A stretch of 64,000 nt of DNA. It comes from Flavobacteriaceae bacterium (GTDB lineage Bacteria > Bacteroidota > Bacteroidia > Flavobacteriales > Flavobacteriaceae). The notes under the pieces were generated by a model. It did not search any database. It was not told the DNA's origin and worked only from the letters and a program-made list of their open reading frames with translations. Positions within the stretch are counted from its first letter, which is position 1, and each line of letters begins with the position of its first letter. Where the stretch lies: positions 1 to 64,000 of the forward strand of contig JAQWFW010000010.1 in assembly GCA_029238515.1 (NCBI GenBank), given 5' to 3'. Positions 37,237-46,413 of this stretch are shown in pieces. The translations under genes and the position numbers were made by a program.

Positions 37237-38838
37237 ATGGCCGTGCCGTATATTCCTTATAAAGCAACACAAATTTTGCCCAAGCTTCTTCAAGAGGTTA
37301 TGGACCAAAATCCTGCTTTGGATCGTTTTTATACCGCACCTGCAATACTCAAAAATTTTGATGCTCAAATGGCTTTAAAAACTGCGGAATTTTCTACAGA
37401 AAAGCGTGAAATTTTAGCGGAATGTCTGAGTGTTCAATACAAAAATTTAAATCAAGGTGCTTCAGTAACAGCCAATATCGAAGCTCTACGCAAAAAACAA
37501 ACATTTACCGTAACGACAGGGCATCAGCTCAACCTTATGGGTGGGCCGTTATATTTTTTGTACAAAATTATATCCGTCATCAATTTGGCCAAAACTCTAA
37601 AAAAAGAACATCCAAAACATACTTTTATCCCTGTATTTTGGATGGCTTCGGAAGATCATGATTTTGATGAAATCAATCATTTTTATTTTGGCAAAGATCG
37701 ACTCGAGTGGCAACAACCAGCACAAGGTGCTGTAGGACGTTATTCAACAACACATTTAAGCGATGTTTTAGATGTATTTGAAACACATTTAGGTTCTAAT
37801 CCTCATGCCGATTCACTAAAAGAGTTGTTCCAAAAAGCATATATTCAACAGCACAATTTGGCCGATGCGACCCGCGCTTTGGTGCATCATTTTTTTGGTG
37901 AGGATGGCCTTGTTGTGATTGATGGTGATGATGCTCAACTCAAACAACTTTTTGTTCCTAGTGTACAAAATGAACTTTCACATCAATGGGTTTACAATGA
38001 AGTTACAAATACCAATGGCGCCTTAAAAACTATAGATCAAGAGTATAAAATACAGGTAAACCCAAGAGTACTCAATTTGTTTTATATCAAAAATGATTTA
38101 AGAGCACGTATTGAAGAGAACGAGGGTGTTTTTCGTGTTTTGAACACAGATTTGAGTTGGGGTTTAGAAGGAATTTTAGAAGAAGTTAAATCTCATCCCG
38201 AACGTTTTTCGCCTAATGTGCTCATGCGGCCATTGTATCAAGAAACCATTTTGCCAAACTTGTGTTATGTTGGCGGAGGTGGCGAACTTTCATATTGGTT
38301 ACAACTCAAATCTTGTTTTGAGCGATTTGGAGTTATTTTTCCTTTAATGATGCACCGTAATTCTGTGCTTTTGATTTCAGAAAAGCAACACCAAAATCTA
38401 GAAAAATTAAATTTAACTGTAGCAGATTTATTTTTGTCACCAGACGATTTAACCAAAAAAATAACACTGAACCAAACTCAACTTCCTGTTGATTTTTCAG
38501 AACAAAAGAATCATCTTAAGAAACAATTCGAACAGCTTTACGCGTTGGCAAAGCAAACCGATGGTTCTTTTTTGGGAGCAGTTGCAGCGCAGGAGAAAAA
38601 GCAACTTAAAGGACTCTCAAATTTGGAAAAACGACTTCTAAAAGCCGAAAAAAGAACGTATAAAGATCACATAAATAAAGCACTACTGCTACAATCTACC
38701 TTTTTTCCGAATGGAAATTTACAAGAACGTGTATTGAACTTTTCAACTTTTTATGCGATTTATGGTTCTGATTTCATTCAAAAATTAAAATCAGAACTTG
38801 ATCCTTTTCAACAAGGATTTGCAGTAATTTCTTTATAA
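37237..38838 (+). CDS. bshC: Bacillithiol biosynthesis cysteine-adding enzyme BshC
   Basis: This 533-residue protein matches BshC, which adds cysteine to glucosaminyl-malate in the last step of bacillithiol synthesis. The segment VTTGHQLNLMGGPLYFLYKI corresponds to the family's Rossmann-like nucleotide loop, and FWMASEDHDFDEINHF and LMRPLYQETILPNL are typical. The C-terminal coiled coil lies near residues 420-470. The open frame starts with TTG at 37234 but ATG at 37237 is preferred. It implies that the organism uses bacillithiol; bshA and bshB are not in the window. Confidence 0.9.
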   Translation: MAVPYIPYKATQILPKLLQEVMDQNPALDRFYTAPAILKNFDAQMALKTAEFSTEKREILAECLSVQYKNLNQGASVTANIEALRKKQTFTVTTGHQLNLMGGPLYFLYKIISVINLAKTLKKEHPKHTFIPVFWMASEDHDFDEINHFYFGKDRLEWQQPAQGAVGRYSTTHLSDVLDVFETHLGSNPHADSLKELFQKAYIQQHNLADATRALVHHFFGEDGLVVIDGDDAQLKQLFVPSVQNELSHQWVYNEVTNTNGALKTIDQEYKIQVNPRVLNLFYIKNDLRARIEENEGVFRVLNTDLSWGLEGILEEVKSHPERFSPNVLMRPLYQETILPNLCYVGGGGELSYWLQLKSCFERFGVIFPLMMHRNSVLLISEKQHQNLEKLNLTVADLFLSPDDLTKKITLNQTQLPVDFSEQKNHLKKQFEQLYALAKQTDGSFLGAVAAQEKKQLKGLSNLEKRLLKAEKRTYKDHINKALLLQSTFFPNGNLQERVLNFSTFYAIYGSDFIQKLKSELDPFQQGFAVISL

Positions 38839-38889
38839 GTTTTTATAAAAAATTCATTCAGAATTTAGAGATAAATATTACTTTTGGGC

Positions 38890-40425
38890 ATGCAACACGA
38901 TAAGGTATTAATTCTCGATTTTGGATCTCAATATACACAACTCATCGCACGCCGTGTAAGAGAGTTGAATATTTACTGCGAAATCCATCCCTACAACAAA
39001 ATTCCAACCTCAATAGAGGCCTACAAAGCAGTCGTGCTTTCAGGCAGTCCACAGTCTGTGCGTGGCGATGATGCGTTACACCCCGATTTGTCGGAAATCC
39101 GTGCAAAAAAACCACTTTTGGCGGTGTGTTACGGTGCGCAATACTTAGCTCATTTTTCAGGTGGAAATGTTGCGCCCTCAAATACAAGAGAATATGGTCG
39201 TGCAAATTTATCTTTTATCCAAAAAGAAGAATTATTTTTTGACGGCATTTCAGAAGGTAGTCAAGTGTGGATGAGCCATAGTGATACCATCAAAACATTG
39301 CCCACCAATGGTGTATTGTTGGCCAGTACGCATGATGTTGAAAACGCCGCTTATAAAATTGAAGGGGAGCAAACCTACGCTATTCAGTTTCACCCCGAGG
39401 TGTACCACTCTAAAGACGGAAAAACACTTTTGAAGAACTTTCTCGTAAAAATTGCAGGATTACAACAAGATTGGACGCCCGATTCATTTGTAGAAGAAAC
39501 AGTAGCTGACTTAAAGGCACAATTAAAAAATGATAAAGTTGTTTTGGGTCTTTCAGGCGGTGTAGACTCTACTGTAGCCGCTATTTTACTCAATAAAGCT
39601 ATTGGTAAAAATTTGTATTGCATTTTTGTAAATAATGGATTACTGCGTAAAAATGAATTTAGCAGTGTATTAAAACAATACGAAGGTATGGGGTTGAATG
39701 TCAAAGGTGTAGATGCTTCGGCACGTTTTTTGGACGCATTGGCAGGAATAGATGACCCAGAACAGAAACGTAAAGCTATTGGTCGTGTTTTTATCGAAGT
39801 TTTTGATGATGAAGCACATCTGATTAAAGATGTAAAGTGGTTGGCTCAGGGGACTATTTATCCCGATGTCATAGAAAGTGTTTCTGCAACAGGAGGACCA
39901 AGTGCAACGATAAAAAGTCATCACAATGTGGGTGGATTACCAGATTTTATGAAATTAAAAGTCGTAGAACCATTAAAGGCATTATTTAAGGACGAAGTAC
40001 GCCGCGTGGGTGCTTCTATGGGTATTGATGCACAGTTGCTTGGGCGTCATCCTTTTCCTGGTCCTGGTTTGGCCATTCGAATTTTGGGTGACATTACAGC
40101 CGAAAAGGTGCGTATATTACAAGACGTTGATGCCATCTTTATAGATGGATTGCGCGAATGGGATCTGTATGACAAGGTTTGGCAAGCCGGCGCTATGTTG
40201 CTGCCAGTGAACAGTGTTGGTGTGATGGGTGATGAACGTACTTATGAAAAATGTGTAGCACTCAGAGCTGTCGAAAGCACAGACGGTATGACTGCCGATT
40301 GGGTTAATCTACCTTATGAGTTTTTACAAAAAACATCCAATGATATTATCAATAAAGTTAAAGGAGTAAACAGAGTAGTGTATGACATCAGTTCCAAACC
40401 TCCCGCAACTATTGAGTGGGAATAA
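38890..40425 (+). CDS. guaA: GMP synthase (glutamine-hydrolysing)
   Basis: This 511-residue enzyme converts XMP to GMP. The glutaminase domain comes first, with the catalytic cysteine in [12 protein letters not shown] and the His/Glu in [11 protein letters not shown]. The ATP-pyrophosphatase P loop [12 protein letters not shown] follows at about residue 220, then the dimerisation domain ending [13 protein letters not shown] occurs in frame two codons upstream, but the ATG at 38890 fits the family start. TACTTTTG at 38879-38886 looks like a -7 box but lies only 3 bases from the ATG. Confidence 0.96.
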   Translation: MQHDKVLILDFGSQYTQLIARRVRELNIYCEIHPYNKIPTSIEAYKAVVLSGSPQSVRGDDALHPDLSEIRAKKPLLAVCYGAQYLAHFSGGNVAPSNTREYGRANLSFIQKEELFFDGISEGSQVWMSHSDTIKTLPTNGVLLASTHDVENAAYKIEGEQTYAIQFHPEVYHSKDGKTLLKNFLVKIAGLQQDWTPDSFVEETVADLKAQLKNDKVVLGLSGGVDSTVAAILLNKAIGKNLYCIFVNNGLLRKNEFSSVLKQYEGMGLNVKGVDASARFLDALAGIDDPEQKRKAIGRVFIEVFDDEAHLIKDVKWLAQGTIYPDVIESVSATGGPSATIKSHHNVGGLPDFMKLKVVEPLKALFKDEVRRVGASMGIDAQLLGRHPFPGPGLAIRILGDITAEKVRILQDVDAIFIDGLREWDLYDKVWQAGAMLLPVNSVGVMGDERTYEKCVALRAVESTDGMTADWVNLPYEFLQKTSNDIINKVKGVNRVVYDISSKPPATIEWE

Positions 40426-40485
40426 GATTTGGATTTCTCAATACTGCGCTGTAGTTTTAGAAAATCAATGCGCCAAAACAACAAC

Positions 40486-42429
40486 ATGAATAAATTTCTT
40501 TTTAGTACCATATTCTTTTTTTGTTTGACAACAATGTTTGCACAAACATTACGTACTCATACTATTGATGCTAAAGATACTCTAGAAACTATTGCTCAAC
40601 GTTATGGCGTAATCCCAGAAGATATTTTAGTGCTCAATCCAGACGCCAAAGATCATCTTGCTATTGGAAAAGTTTTGGTTATCCCCAATCCGATTGAAAA
40701 AAATACAGGTGAAACAACTGAAATAAAAGAACTGGTTTCATATAAGGTTCATCGTGTCAAGCGCAAAGAAACGCTGTACAGCATAGCAAAAAAATACAAC
40801 ACAACCGTAAAAGAACTCAAGAAGCACAACCAACAATTGTATACTACACCCTTACAGTTTAAAGACAAAATTTATGTTCCTAAATACAAAACAAAAACTG
40901 TCGCAGTGCTACCTCGAGCGGTAAAAACGTATTCCGTTTTACCAAAAGAAGGGAAGTGGCGTGTAGCTTACAAATTTGGAATATCTGTCCAAGAATTGGA
41001 AGCACTTAATCCAAATATGGGTACTGTTTTGCGGGTAGGTCAGCAGCTGAATGTGCCTAATATCGAGAATGATGAAGAACAAGAAGTAGGGGATGAGCGT
41101 TATGGGTTTTATGAAGTTTTACTTAAAGAAGGGTTTTATAGGTTGTACAAAAAATTAGGCATCGCACAAGACGTTTTGGAACAACTGAATCCTGGTTTGG
41201 CTGAAACAGGCCTAAAAGTTGGGATGGTCTTAAAAGTCCCCAAATCAAGTATTGAAGGAATCGATTTGGACGCCTTAGAAAAAACGCAATTGGTCAATCA
41301 ATTGAAGTTTTTAAGCCCAAAATCAGTAGCACTTATTCTTCCTTTTAAAGTCAATACTATAGATTTTGATTCCATCAAATTGGCCAAACAACAAATTCAG
41401 CGTGATGGATATATACGCATCGCAACCGAGTTTTATTCTGGTGTAGAAATGGCTTTGGATTCTGCTCAACGTTTGGGAATATCTGTTGCTTTAGATGTAT
41501 TCGATACAGAAGCAAATACACAAACAACAAACCGCTTGTTGCAAACCAATGATTTCTCAAAATATGACGTTGTTTTAGGTCCGCTTTCATCAGAAAATAG
41601 CAATATTGTAGCACAAGCTTTGCAACCAACAAATACACCTGTAGTCTCTCCTTTTGTTAAATTTGATAATCGAACGGATAATTTAATCCAAACAATTCCC
41701 AATGATGAATGGATGGCCGAAAAGCTGCTACGTCATGCCAAAAAAGATACCATTTCGCACAATATGCTGATTATTTCAGACTCGAAGTCAATCAAAAGAG
41801 CAAAAAAAATACAAACGGTTTATCCCAATGCAACCTTACTTACCTCACAGCGTGATGACGAAGGAAAAGAGCAATTTTATATTCAATTTGAAATCGTACA
41901 AAAAGCGTTAGAGTCTGGGCGAACACTTGTTTTTTTAGAAACCAACAACGAAGGTTTTGCGTCCAATGTAACAAGTATGCTTAATGGCTTGAATGGTGTG
42001 ACCCGCCAAAAAGACGATGTAAATAAGGATATTGAATTCGAAATAGAACGTGAATTGGTTTTAATGACCACAAACCGTAATAAGGCCTTTATGGGGAACA
42101 ATATCTCCAATACAGATTTATCTAATTTAAATTTCCAATTTCCATCAGTTCATTTCTACAAAGAAGATTTAAACTCCTTTACCAAAAGCTACAAACAAAG
42201 GTTTGGCGCATACCCCACACGCTATGCTACACGTGGCTTTGACTTGACTTTAGACCTATTGCTGCGCTTAGCGGCTTATGATTCTATCTTTGAACAATTA
42301 ACAATGATTCAAACAAATTATTTGGAAAACAAGTTTAAATATATTCAAAGTCCAAGAGGTGGTTATGTCAATGAGTCTGCGTTTATTCTCAAATATGAGG
42401 ACTTGTTTATTGTGAAGATTGAAGATTAA
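40486..42429 (+). CDS. LysM-repeat protein with periplasmic-binding-protein-like domain
   Basis: This 647-residue exported protein has a signal peptide (MNKFLFSTIFFFCLTTMFAQ) and then about four LysM-type units in residues 20-270. The first two are clear (THTIDAKDTLETIAQRYG; HRVKRKETLYSIAKKYN) and two are diverged (SVLPKEGKWRVAYKFG; EVLLKEGFYRLYKKLG). The rest resembles a type I periplasmic-binding fold (SVALILPFKVN; VVLGPLSSENSNIVA; TPVVSPFV). LysM units bind peptidoglycan. The combination resembles, in layout only, the LpoA-type activators of penicillin-binding proteins. The start at 40486 is set by the signal peptide. The gene is 60 bases after guaA. Confidence 0.85.
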   Translation: MNKFLFSTIFFFCLTTMFAQTLRTHTIDAKDTLETIAQRYGVIPEDILVLNPDAKDHLAIGKVLVIPNPIEKNTGETTEIKELVSYKVHRVKRKETLYSIAKKYNTTVKELKKHNQQLYTTPLQFKDKIYVPKYKTKTVAVLPRAVKTYSVLPKEGKWRVAYKFGISVQELEALNPNMGTVLRVGQQLNVPNIENDEEQEVGDERYGFYEVLLKEGFYRLYKKLGIAQDVLEQLNPGLAETGLKVGMVLKVPKSSIEGIDLDALEKTQLVNQLKFLSPKSVALILPFKVNTIDFDSIKLAKQQIQRDGYIRIATEFYSGVEMALDSAQRLGISVALDVFDTEANTQTTNRLLQTNDFSKYDVVLGPLSSENSNIVAQALQPTNTPVVSPFVKFDNRTDNLIQTIPNDEWMAEKLLRHAKKDTISHNMLIISDSKSIKRAKKIQTVYPNATLLTSQRDDEGKEQFYIQFEIVQKALESGRTLVFLETNNEGFASNVTSMLNGLNGVTRQKDDVNKDIEFEIERELVLMTTNRNKAFMGNNISNTDLSNLNFQFPSVHFYKEDLNSFTKSYKQRFGAYPTRYATRGFDLTLDLLLRLAAYDSIFEQLTMIQTNYLENKFKYIQSPRGGYVNESAFILKYEDLFIVKIED

Positions 42430-42431
42430 AT

Positions 42432-42986
42432 CTATTTCCACTTAATATTACACCCAATACTTGGCTTTTGTATCCTTGTATTTTGTGTGTTTTGCAATAA
42501 ACAGTCCATAGCATTTTTTAAATCAGTGCCATCGATAGGAAGACTATTTCCTGGTCTTGAATCGTCCATTTGACCTCTGTATACAAGTTTTAGCTTTTCA
42601 TCAAAAAGAAAAAAATCTGGTGTACAAGCTGCATCATATGCTTTGGCTATGGCTTGGGTTTCGTCGTACAAATAAGGAAAAGGGTAGTTTAATTTTTCGG
42701 CTTGTACCTTCATTTGCTTTGGGCCATCTTGTGGATAATTTTTCACATCATTACTCGATATGGCTATAAATTTAATCCCTTTCTTTTGATACCCATTGGC
42801 GATACCAACCAGTGTTTCATTGATATGAATAACAAAAGGACAGTGGTTGCAAATGAACGCCACCACAGTCCCATGTTTTCCTTGAAGTTGTTTTAAAGTT
42901 TTAAATTCATCAGAAACAGTATCCAACAGATTAAATGGAGGTGCTACAGTGCCAATAGGTAACATATTTGAGGGTGTTCTAGCCAT
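42432..42986 (-). CDS. Thioredoxin-like/AhpC-TSA family protein (PRX-like)
   Basis: This 184-residue cytoplasmic protein has a thioredoxin fold with the redox motif CNHCPF at about residue 46 and the cis-proline-side segment AACTPDFFLFDEKLKLVYRG. It matches the PRX_like group of AhpC/TSA proteins rather than classical thioredoxin. It lacks a signal peptide. It converges with the LysM gene and is divergent from the CsaA-like gene. The electron donor is unknown; bacillithiol is possible since bshC is present, but this is inference. Confidence 0.85.
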   Translation of the reverse strand: MARTPSNMLPIGTVAPPFNLLDTVSDEFKTLKQLQGKHGTVVAFICNHCPFVIHINETLVGIANGYQKKGIKFIAISSNDVKNYPQDGPKQMKVQAEKLNYPFPYLYDETQAIAKAYDAACTPDFFLFDEKLKLVYRGQMDDSRPGNSLPIDGTDLKNAMDCLLQNTQNTRIQKPSIGCNIKWK

Positions 42987-43006
42987 AATGTTTTGTATTT
43001 AAATGA

Positions 43007-43024
43007 TATCTTTACATTGTAAAG
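43007..43024 (+). promoter_or_regulatory. Candidate -7 box and small palindrome before the CsaA-like gene
   Basis: TATCTTTA (43007-43014) resembles the -7 box and overlaps the perfect palindrome CTTTAC-ATT-GTAAAG (43010-43024), 11 bases before the ATG. Occupancy by a regulator is possible but unproven. Confidence 0.35.
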
Positions 43025-43034
43025 TTACATATAA

Positions 43035-43367
43035 ATGGAAGAAGTTTTATTTGAAGATTTTCAAAAATTAGATTTACGTGTAGGAACTATCATTGAGGTG
43101 AATGATTTTCCAAAGGCACACAAACCAGCTTATCAATTGACCATAGATTTTGGTCCGCTTGGGATTAAAAAATCATCGGCACAAATTACAAATCGTTACT
43201 CCAAAGAGGATTTGTTAAACAAACAAATAGTCGCTAATGTAAATTTTGAAGACAAACAAATTGCAAACTTCAAAAGCCAGTGTTTGGTGTTGGGTGCCGT
43301 CAATAAAGATGAGGTGGTTTTACTTAATCCAGAGCAACATATTCCGAACGGTGCGACAGTACAATAG
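43035..43367 (+). CDS. csaA: CsaA-like tRNA-binding domain protein
   Basis: This 110-residue protein is a stand-alone tRNA-binding (OB-fold) domain. The motif FQKLDLRVGTIIEVNDFPKA at the start, followed by KKSSAQITNRYSKEDL and CLVLGAVN, matches CsaA, a dimeric protein with chaperone-like and tRNA-binding activity. The length is right for CsaA. It ends two bases before the convergent M14 peptidase gene. Confidence 0.88.
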   Translation: MEEVLFEDFQKLDLRVGTIIEVNDFPKAHKPAYQLTIDFGPLGIKKSSAQITNRYSKEDLLNKQIVANVNFEDKQIANFKSQCLVLGAVNKDEVVLLNPEQHIPNGATVQ

Positions 43368-43369
43368 CG

Positions 43370-45874
43370 TTAAAATTCATCTCTAAAAAACAGCGCATTC
43401 ATCAACAATTTATTAGTGCCGTACCAAAATGCTCTAAAGTTGGTATTGTCTGTAAATCCAATAATTTTACCTTCCCCATGTTGCTCAACCTTAAAGGGTA
43501 CGGTCCCTTTGATGAGTTCCAAATTTTCTTCTGAAATATAACCGCTCAACAAAGGGTTTTGTGTGTATTGAATAGGGTTGTTGTAACTATTTTTATCGGG
43601 TTTTATAAAAATTGTGGTGTTGCGAAACAATGCTAATTTTTCGCTGTTATATCCAAAATTTATGGGATGAGAGCGGTCAATTGATGCTTCAAAAATGGCT
43701 CCACCAATACCCTGAGCTCCTCTAAATTTTGATCGGTCCTCAAAACGTATATTTTTGGCTTCTAAAGTTTGGGATTTAAGTTCCATTGAAAACAATTTAT
43801 TTTTTTTGAGCCATTTCAAAGCATTTTGGTAGGCGACTAATGTACCGCCACGTTCTACCCATTTTTTGAGTTGCTCAGCAACTTTACTTTCTAAGCTATA
43901 TGTATTTGGTAAAATAATACAGTTGTATCGGTTTAAATCGGTATAACTCAACGCAGAAGCATCTAATTTTGTAGTTAGGATATTGTAGCGTGTATCCATC
44001 AAGTGCCAAATTTCTCCCGCATCATAAGCATCTATACCACGACCAACAATAAGCCCCACATTTGGTTTGGTAAGTGTTCTAAAATTATTGCTACCAAGAT
44101 CAGGGCCTACCGAAACCCCAGTAGAAACACCATAAATAGTAAGGTGGCTTTCTTGAGCTATTTTTTTTAAGATGTGTTCTATTTTTTCTGAAGAATATTT
44201 TTGATTTTGAACAGGAATTAGAATCCTTCCATACCCAAAATCTTTAACTTCAGAGCGAAAAGGTTGCATGGCTACTTTTACGCGTATTTTTAGTTTCATC
44301 AAATGATTTAAGGCCTTTGGACTGTAATAATCATTCCAAGGAATGAAGTATGCATAATTGCTTTTTTGTGTCAATTTCCCCTTTGGTAGAGTTGGACTAA
44401 TCATTTTATCAGCATGTTTTATTTTGGCCTTGTCGTTGTAATCCAAATCGAATGCTAATGGCAAAGTCCATGCCGAAACATCATAAAATAAACTATCCTG
44501 AAACTTTGTACGCCGTTCAAACATTGCTTTGAGTAATCGACTATGTTTTTGTTGTTTCGGAACAATGTAGGAACTTGCTTTTTCAAATATTTTTCCATCA
44601 ATAGCGATGTCATTTTTCAGGGTATGAATTTGGATTTGATGGCGATTTAAAATTTCTGCTAAATGAAATGCTTTAGCAGGGTCATTTTGATCGCCAAAAA
44701 CATAAGCATCTTGCGCTTGTGATTTTACTTCATTACGTGCATTTTCGAAAAAATCAAACTGGTATTGAAGTAATTTTTCGCGCATGTTTACCGCTGCTTT
44801 TAATGTTGATAATCCAGCTGTGAGTTGATTTCTAATTGTGAACGGAAAAGTCAGAAGGCCATTGTCACTTTCTTGAATATGGCCACGTGAACTCGCTTGT
44901 TCAAACAAAATCCCAATACTTCCATTGATGTCTGGAAAGGTCGAGCCTTTACCATAATAAAAATCATCAAAATTCTCTTCAGAGTAATACAAAGAGCCCA
45001 ACTGATCGAAGGCCTCTGCATGATAATTGCCAATTTCTTTGGTGAGTTGTTGGTTTAATTTTGGAGTCAGAGGATGTGTTCTGGATGGAATACCAGGTTG
45101 AAAGAAAAAACTAGAATTGGTACCCATTTCGTGGTGATCGGTCAGAATATTGGGCATCCATTTGTGAAATGTCTCAATACGTGCTCTGGACTCTGGTAAT
45201 TGTACTGGGAGCCAGTCTCGATTCATATCAAACCAGTAATGATTTGTGCGTCCGCCTGGCCAATCCTCTTGGTATTCACGATCGTTAGGGTCGGGGTTGA
45301 GGTTGATATTTTTATTGGTATTCGCCCAATGTGCAAAGCGTTGAAGTCCATCGGGGTTCATTGATGGATCAAATAATATAATAGTATTTTTTAGTAGGTT
45401 TTTGACTTCATTTGATTCTGAGGCAGCCAAGTGATAGGCAAGCAATAGCGCTGCATTGGAGCCACTGGCCTCATTGCCATGAATTGAAAACCCCTGGTAT
45501 ACTACCACAGGTCTGTTTTCTATTCCTAATCGATCGTTTCCATCAGTAGCTTGTACGTGTGCTTTCCTAATTGTTTCTAATTGTTGATGATTTTCTGGAC
45601 TTGTGATGGTCAATAATATTAGTGGACGCCCCTCAAAAGTTGTCCCTCTATTTTCGAGTCTTATCCGATCAGAGGTTTTGGCCAATGTTTGCATATAATA
45701 CAGCAATTTGTCGTGCGTGATGTGCCACTGCCCAACTTGATGACCAATAATCGATTTTGGTGTGGGAATTTTAGTACTGTATTGTGTACTGTTTGGTAAA
45801 TAATATTCTAGATCAGGGGTGGATTGTGCAGCAATGAATATTGGTATCCACAGTAAAAAAAGGCGTAATTTCAT
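43370..45874 (-). CDS. Secreted M14 family zinc carboxypeptidase
   Basis: This 834-residue exported protein has a signal peptide (MKLRLFLLWIPIFIAAQ) and an M14 catalytic domain in residues 40-370. Zinc ligands are in SIHGNEASGSNAA (HxxE) and the His of LTDHHEMGTNS; the catalytic glutamate is probably in GILFEQASSRG. The large C-terminal half contains a glutamine-amidotransferase-like or beta-sandwich region (GLIVGRGIDAYDAGE, KWVERGGTLVAYQNA) typical of Bacteroidota M14 peptidases. It likely trims peptides outside the cytoplasm for nutrient uptake. No gliding-type C-terminal sorting domain is seen. Confidence 0.88.
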   Translation of the reverse strand: MKLRLFLLWIPIFIAAQSTPDLEYYLPNSTQYSTKIPTPKSIIGHQVGQWHITHDKLLYYMQTLAKTSDRIRLENRGTTFEGRPLILLTITSPENHQQLETIRKAHVQATDGNDRLGIENRPVVVYQGFSIHGNEASGSNAALLLAYHLAASESNEVKNLLKNTIILFDPSMNPDGLQRFAHWANTNKNINLNPDPNDREYQEDWPGGRTNHYWFDMNRDWLPVQLPESRARIETFHKWMPNILTDHHEMGTNSSFFFQPGIPSRTHPLTPKLNQQLTKEIGNYHAEAFDQLGSLYYSEENFDDFYYGKGSTFPDINGSIGILFEQASSRGHIQESDNGLLTFPFTIRNQLTAGLSTLKAAVNMREKLLQYQFDFFENARNEVKSQAQDAYVFGDQNDPAKAFHLAEILNRHQIQIHTLKNDIAIDGKIFEKASSYIVPKQQKHSRLLKAMFERRTKFQDSLFYDVSAWTLPLAFDLDYNDKAKIKHADKMISPTLPKGKLTQKSNYAYFIPWNDYYSPKALNHLMKLKIRVKVAMQPFRSEVKDFGYGRILIPVQNQKYSSEKIEHILKKIAQESHLTIYGVSTGVSVGPDLGSNNFRTLTKPNVGLIVGRGIDAYDAGEIWHLMDTRYNILTTKLDASALSYTDLNRYNCIILPNTYSLESKVAEQLKKWVERGGTLVAYQNALKWLKKNKLFSMELKSQTLEAKNIRFEDRSKFRGAQGIGGAIFEASIDRSHPINFGYNSEKLALFRNTTIFIKPDKNSYNNPIQYTQNPLLSGYISEENLELIKGTVPFKVEQHGEGKIIGFTDNTNFRAFWYGTNKLLMNALFFRDEF

Positions 45875-45896
45875 GATAAAAAATTTACTATAAATA

Positions 45897-45925
45897 TAAA
45901 AAAACCGCCTTTAATAAGACGGTTT
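45897..45925 (-). terminator. Terminator downstream of the PUR-protein gene
   Basis: On the minus strand AAACCGTCTT pairs with AAGGCGGTTT (one mismatch, 4-base loop) and is followed by a seven-T run, between the PUR gene and the peptidase gene. Confidence 0.85.
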
Positions 45926-45949
45926 GTATTGTTGTATGTGATTTAAAAT

Positions 45950-46309
45950 CTAAATATCATCAAAATTTAAATCAGTAAATTCTCCCTCTGATGTACTTTC
46001 AACTTCTTGATTTTCGACATCTGAAGGGGTTTGGTTAGGGGTATAATCACTGATTATTTCTTCACCTTTTTCACCGATAATAAAGTTTGTAGTTTCTTCT
46101 AGAATAGATTTAAATTCATTGAAATCTTCTTTATAAAGGTAGATTTTATGTTTTTTGAAATGAAATGAGCCATCATCATTTGTGAATTTTTTACTTTCTG
46201 TGATGGTTAGGTAGTAGTCTCCAGCTTTGGTGGACTTGACATCAAAAAAATAGGTTCTTCGTCCTGCACGTAGTGCTTTAGAAAAGATATCTTGTTCTCT
46301 TTCGCTCAT
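45950..46309 (-). CDS. DUF3276/PUR-alpha-like nucleic-acid-binding protein
   Basis: This 119-residue protein contains one PUR domain: GRRTYFFDVKSTKAGDYYLT, then ESKKFTNDDGSFHFKKHKIY and a helix YKEDFNEFKSILEE. An acidic tail of about 30 residues follows. Bacterial PUR proteins bind single-stranded DNA or RNA; the best studied is from Borrelia, where it regulates transcription. The role here is unknown. It is a monocistronic gene with its own terminator; the neighbouring ABC exporter gene is upstream on the same strand, 104 bases away. Confidence 0.85.
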   Translation of the reverse strand: MSEREQDIFSKALRAGRRTYFFDVKSTKAGDYYLTITESKKFTNDDGSFHFKKHKIYLYKEDFNEFKSILEETTNFIIGEKGEEIISDYTPNQTPSDVENQEVESTSEGEFTDLNFDDI

Positions 46310-46413
46310 AATGAAAGGTTTTTACGCAATTTAAACTTAACCAAAAGTCTAAAAAATATATGAAGTCGCCAACTTTTTTAAACTATTATTTGAAGTATTT
46401 TGTTCAGGAAAAG

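Noticed and set aside
38879..38886. guaA promoter box TACTTTTG
   Set aside because: It lies only 3 bases before the ATG and lacks a -33 box, so it is probably chance unless the transcript is leaderless.
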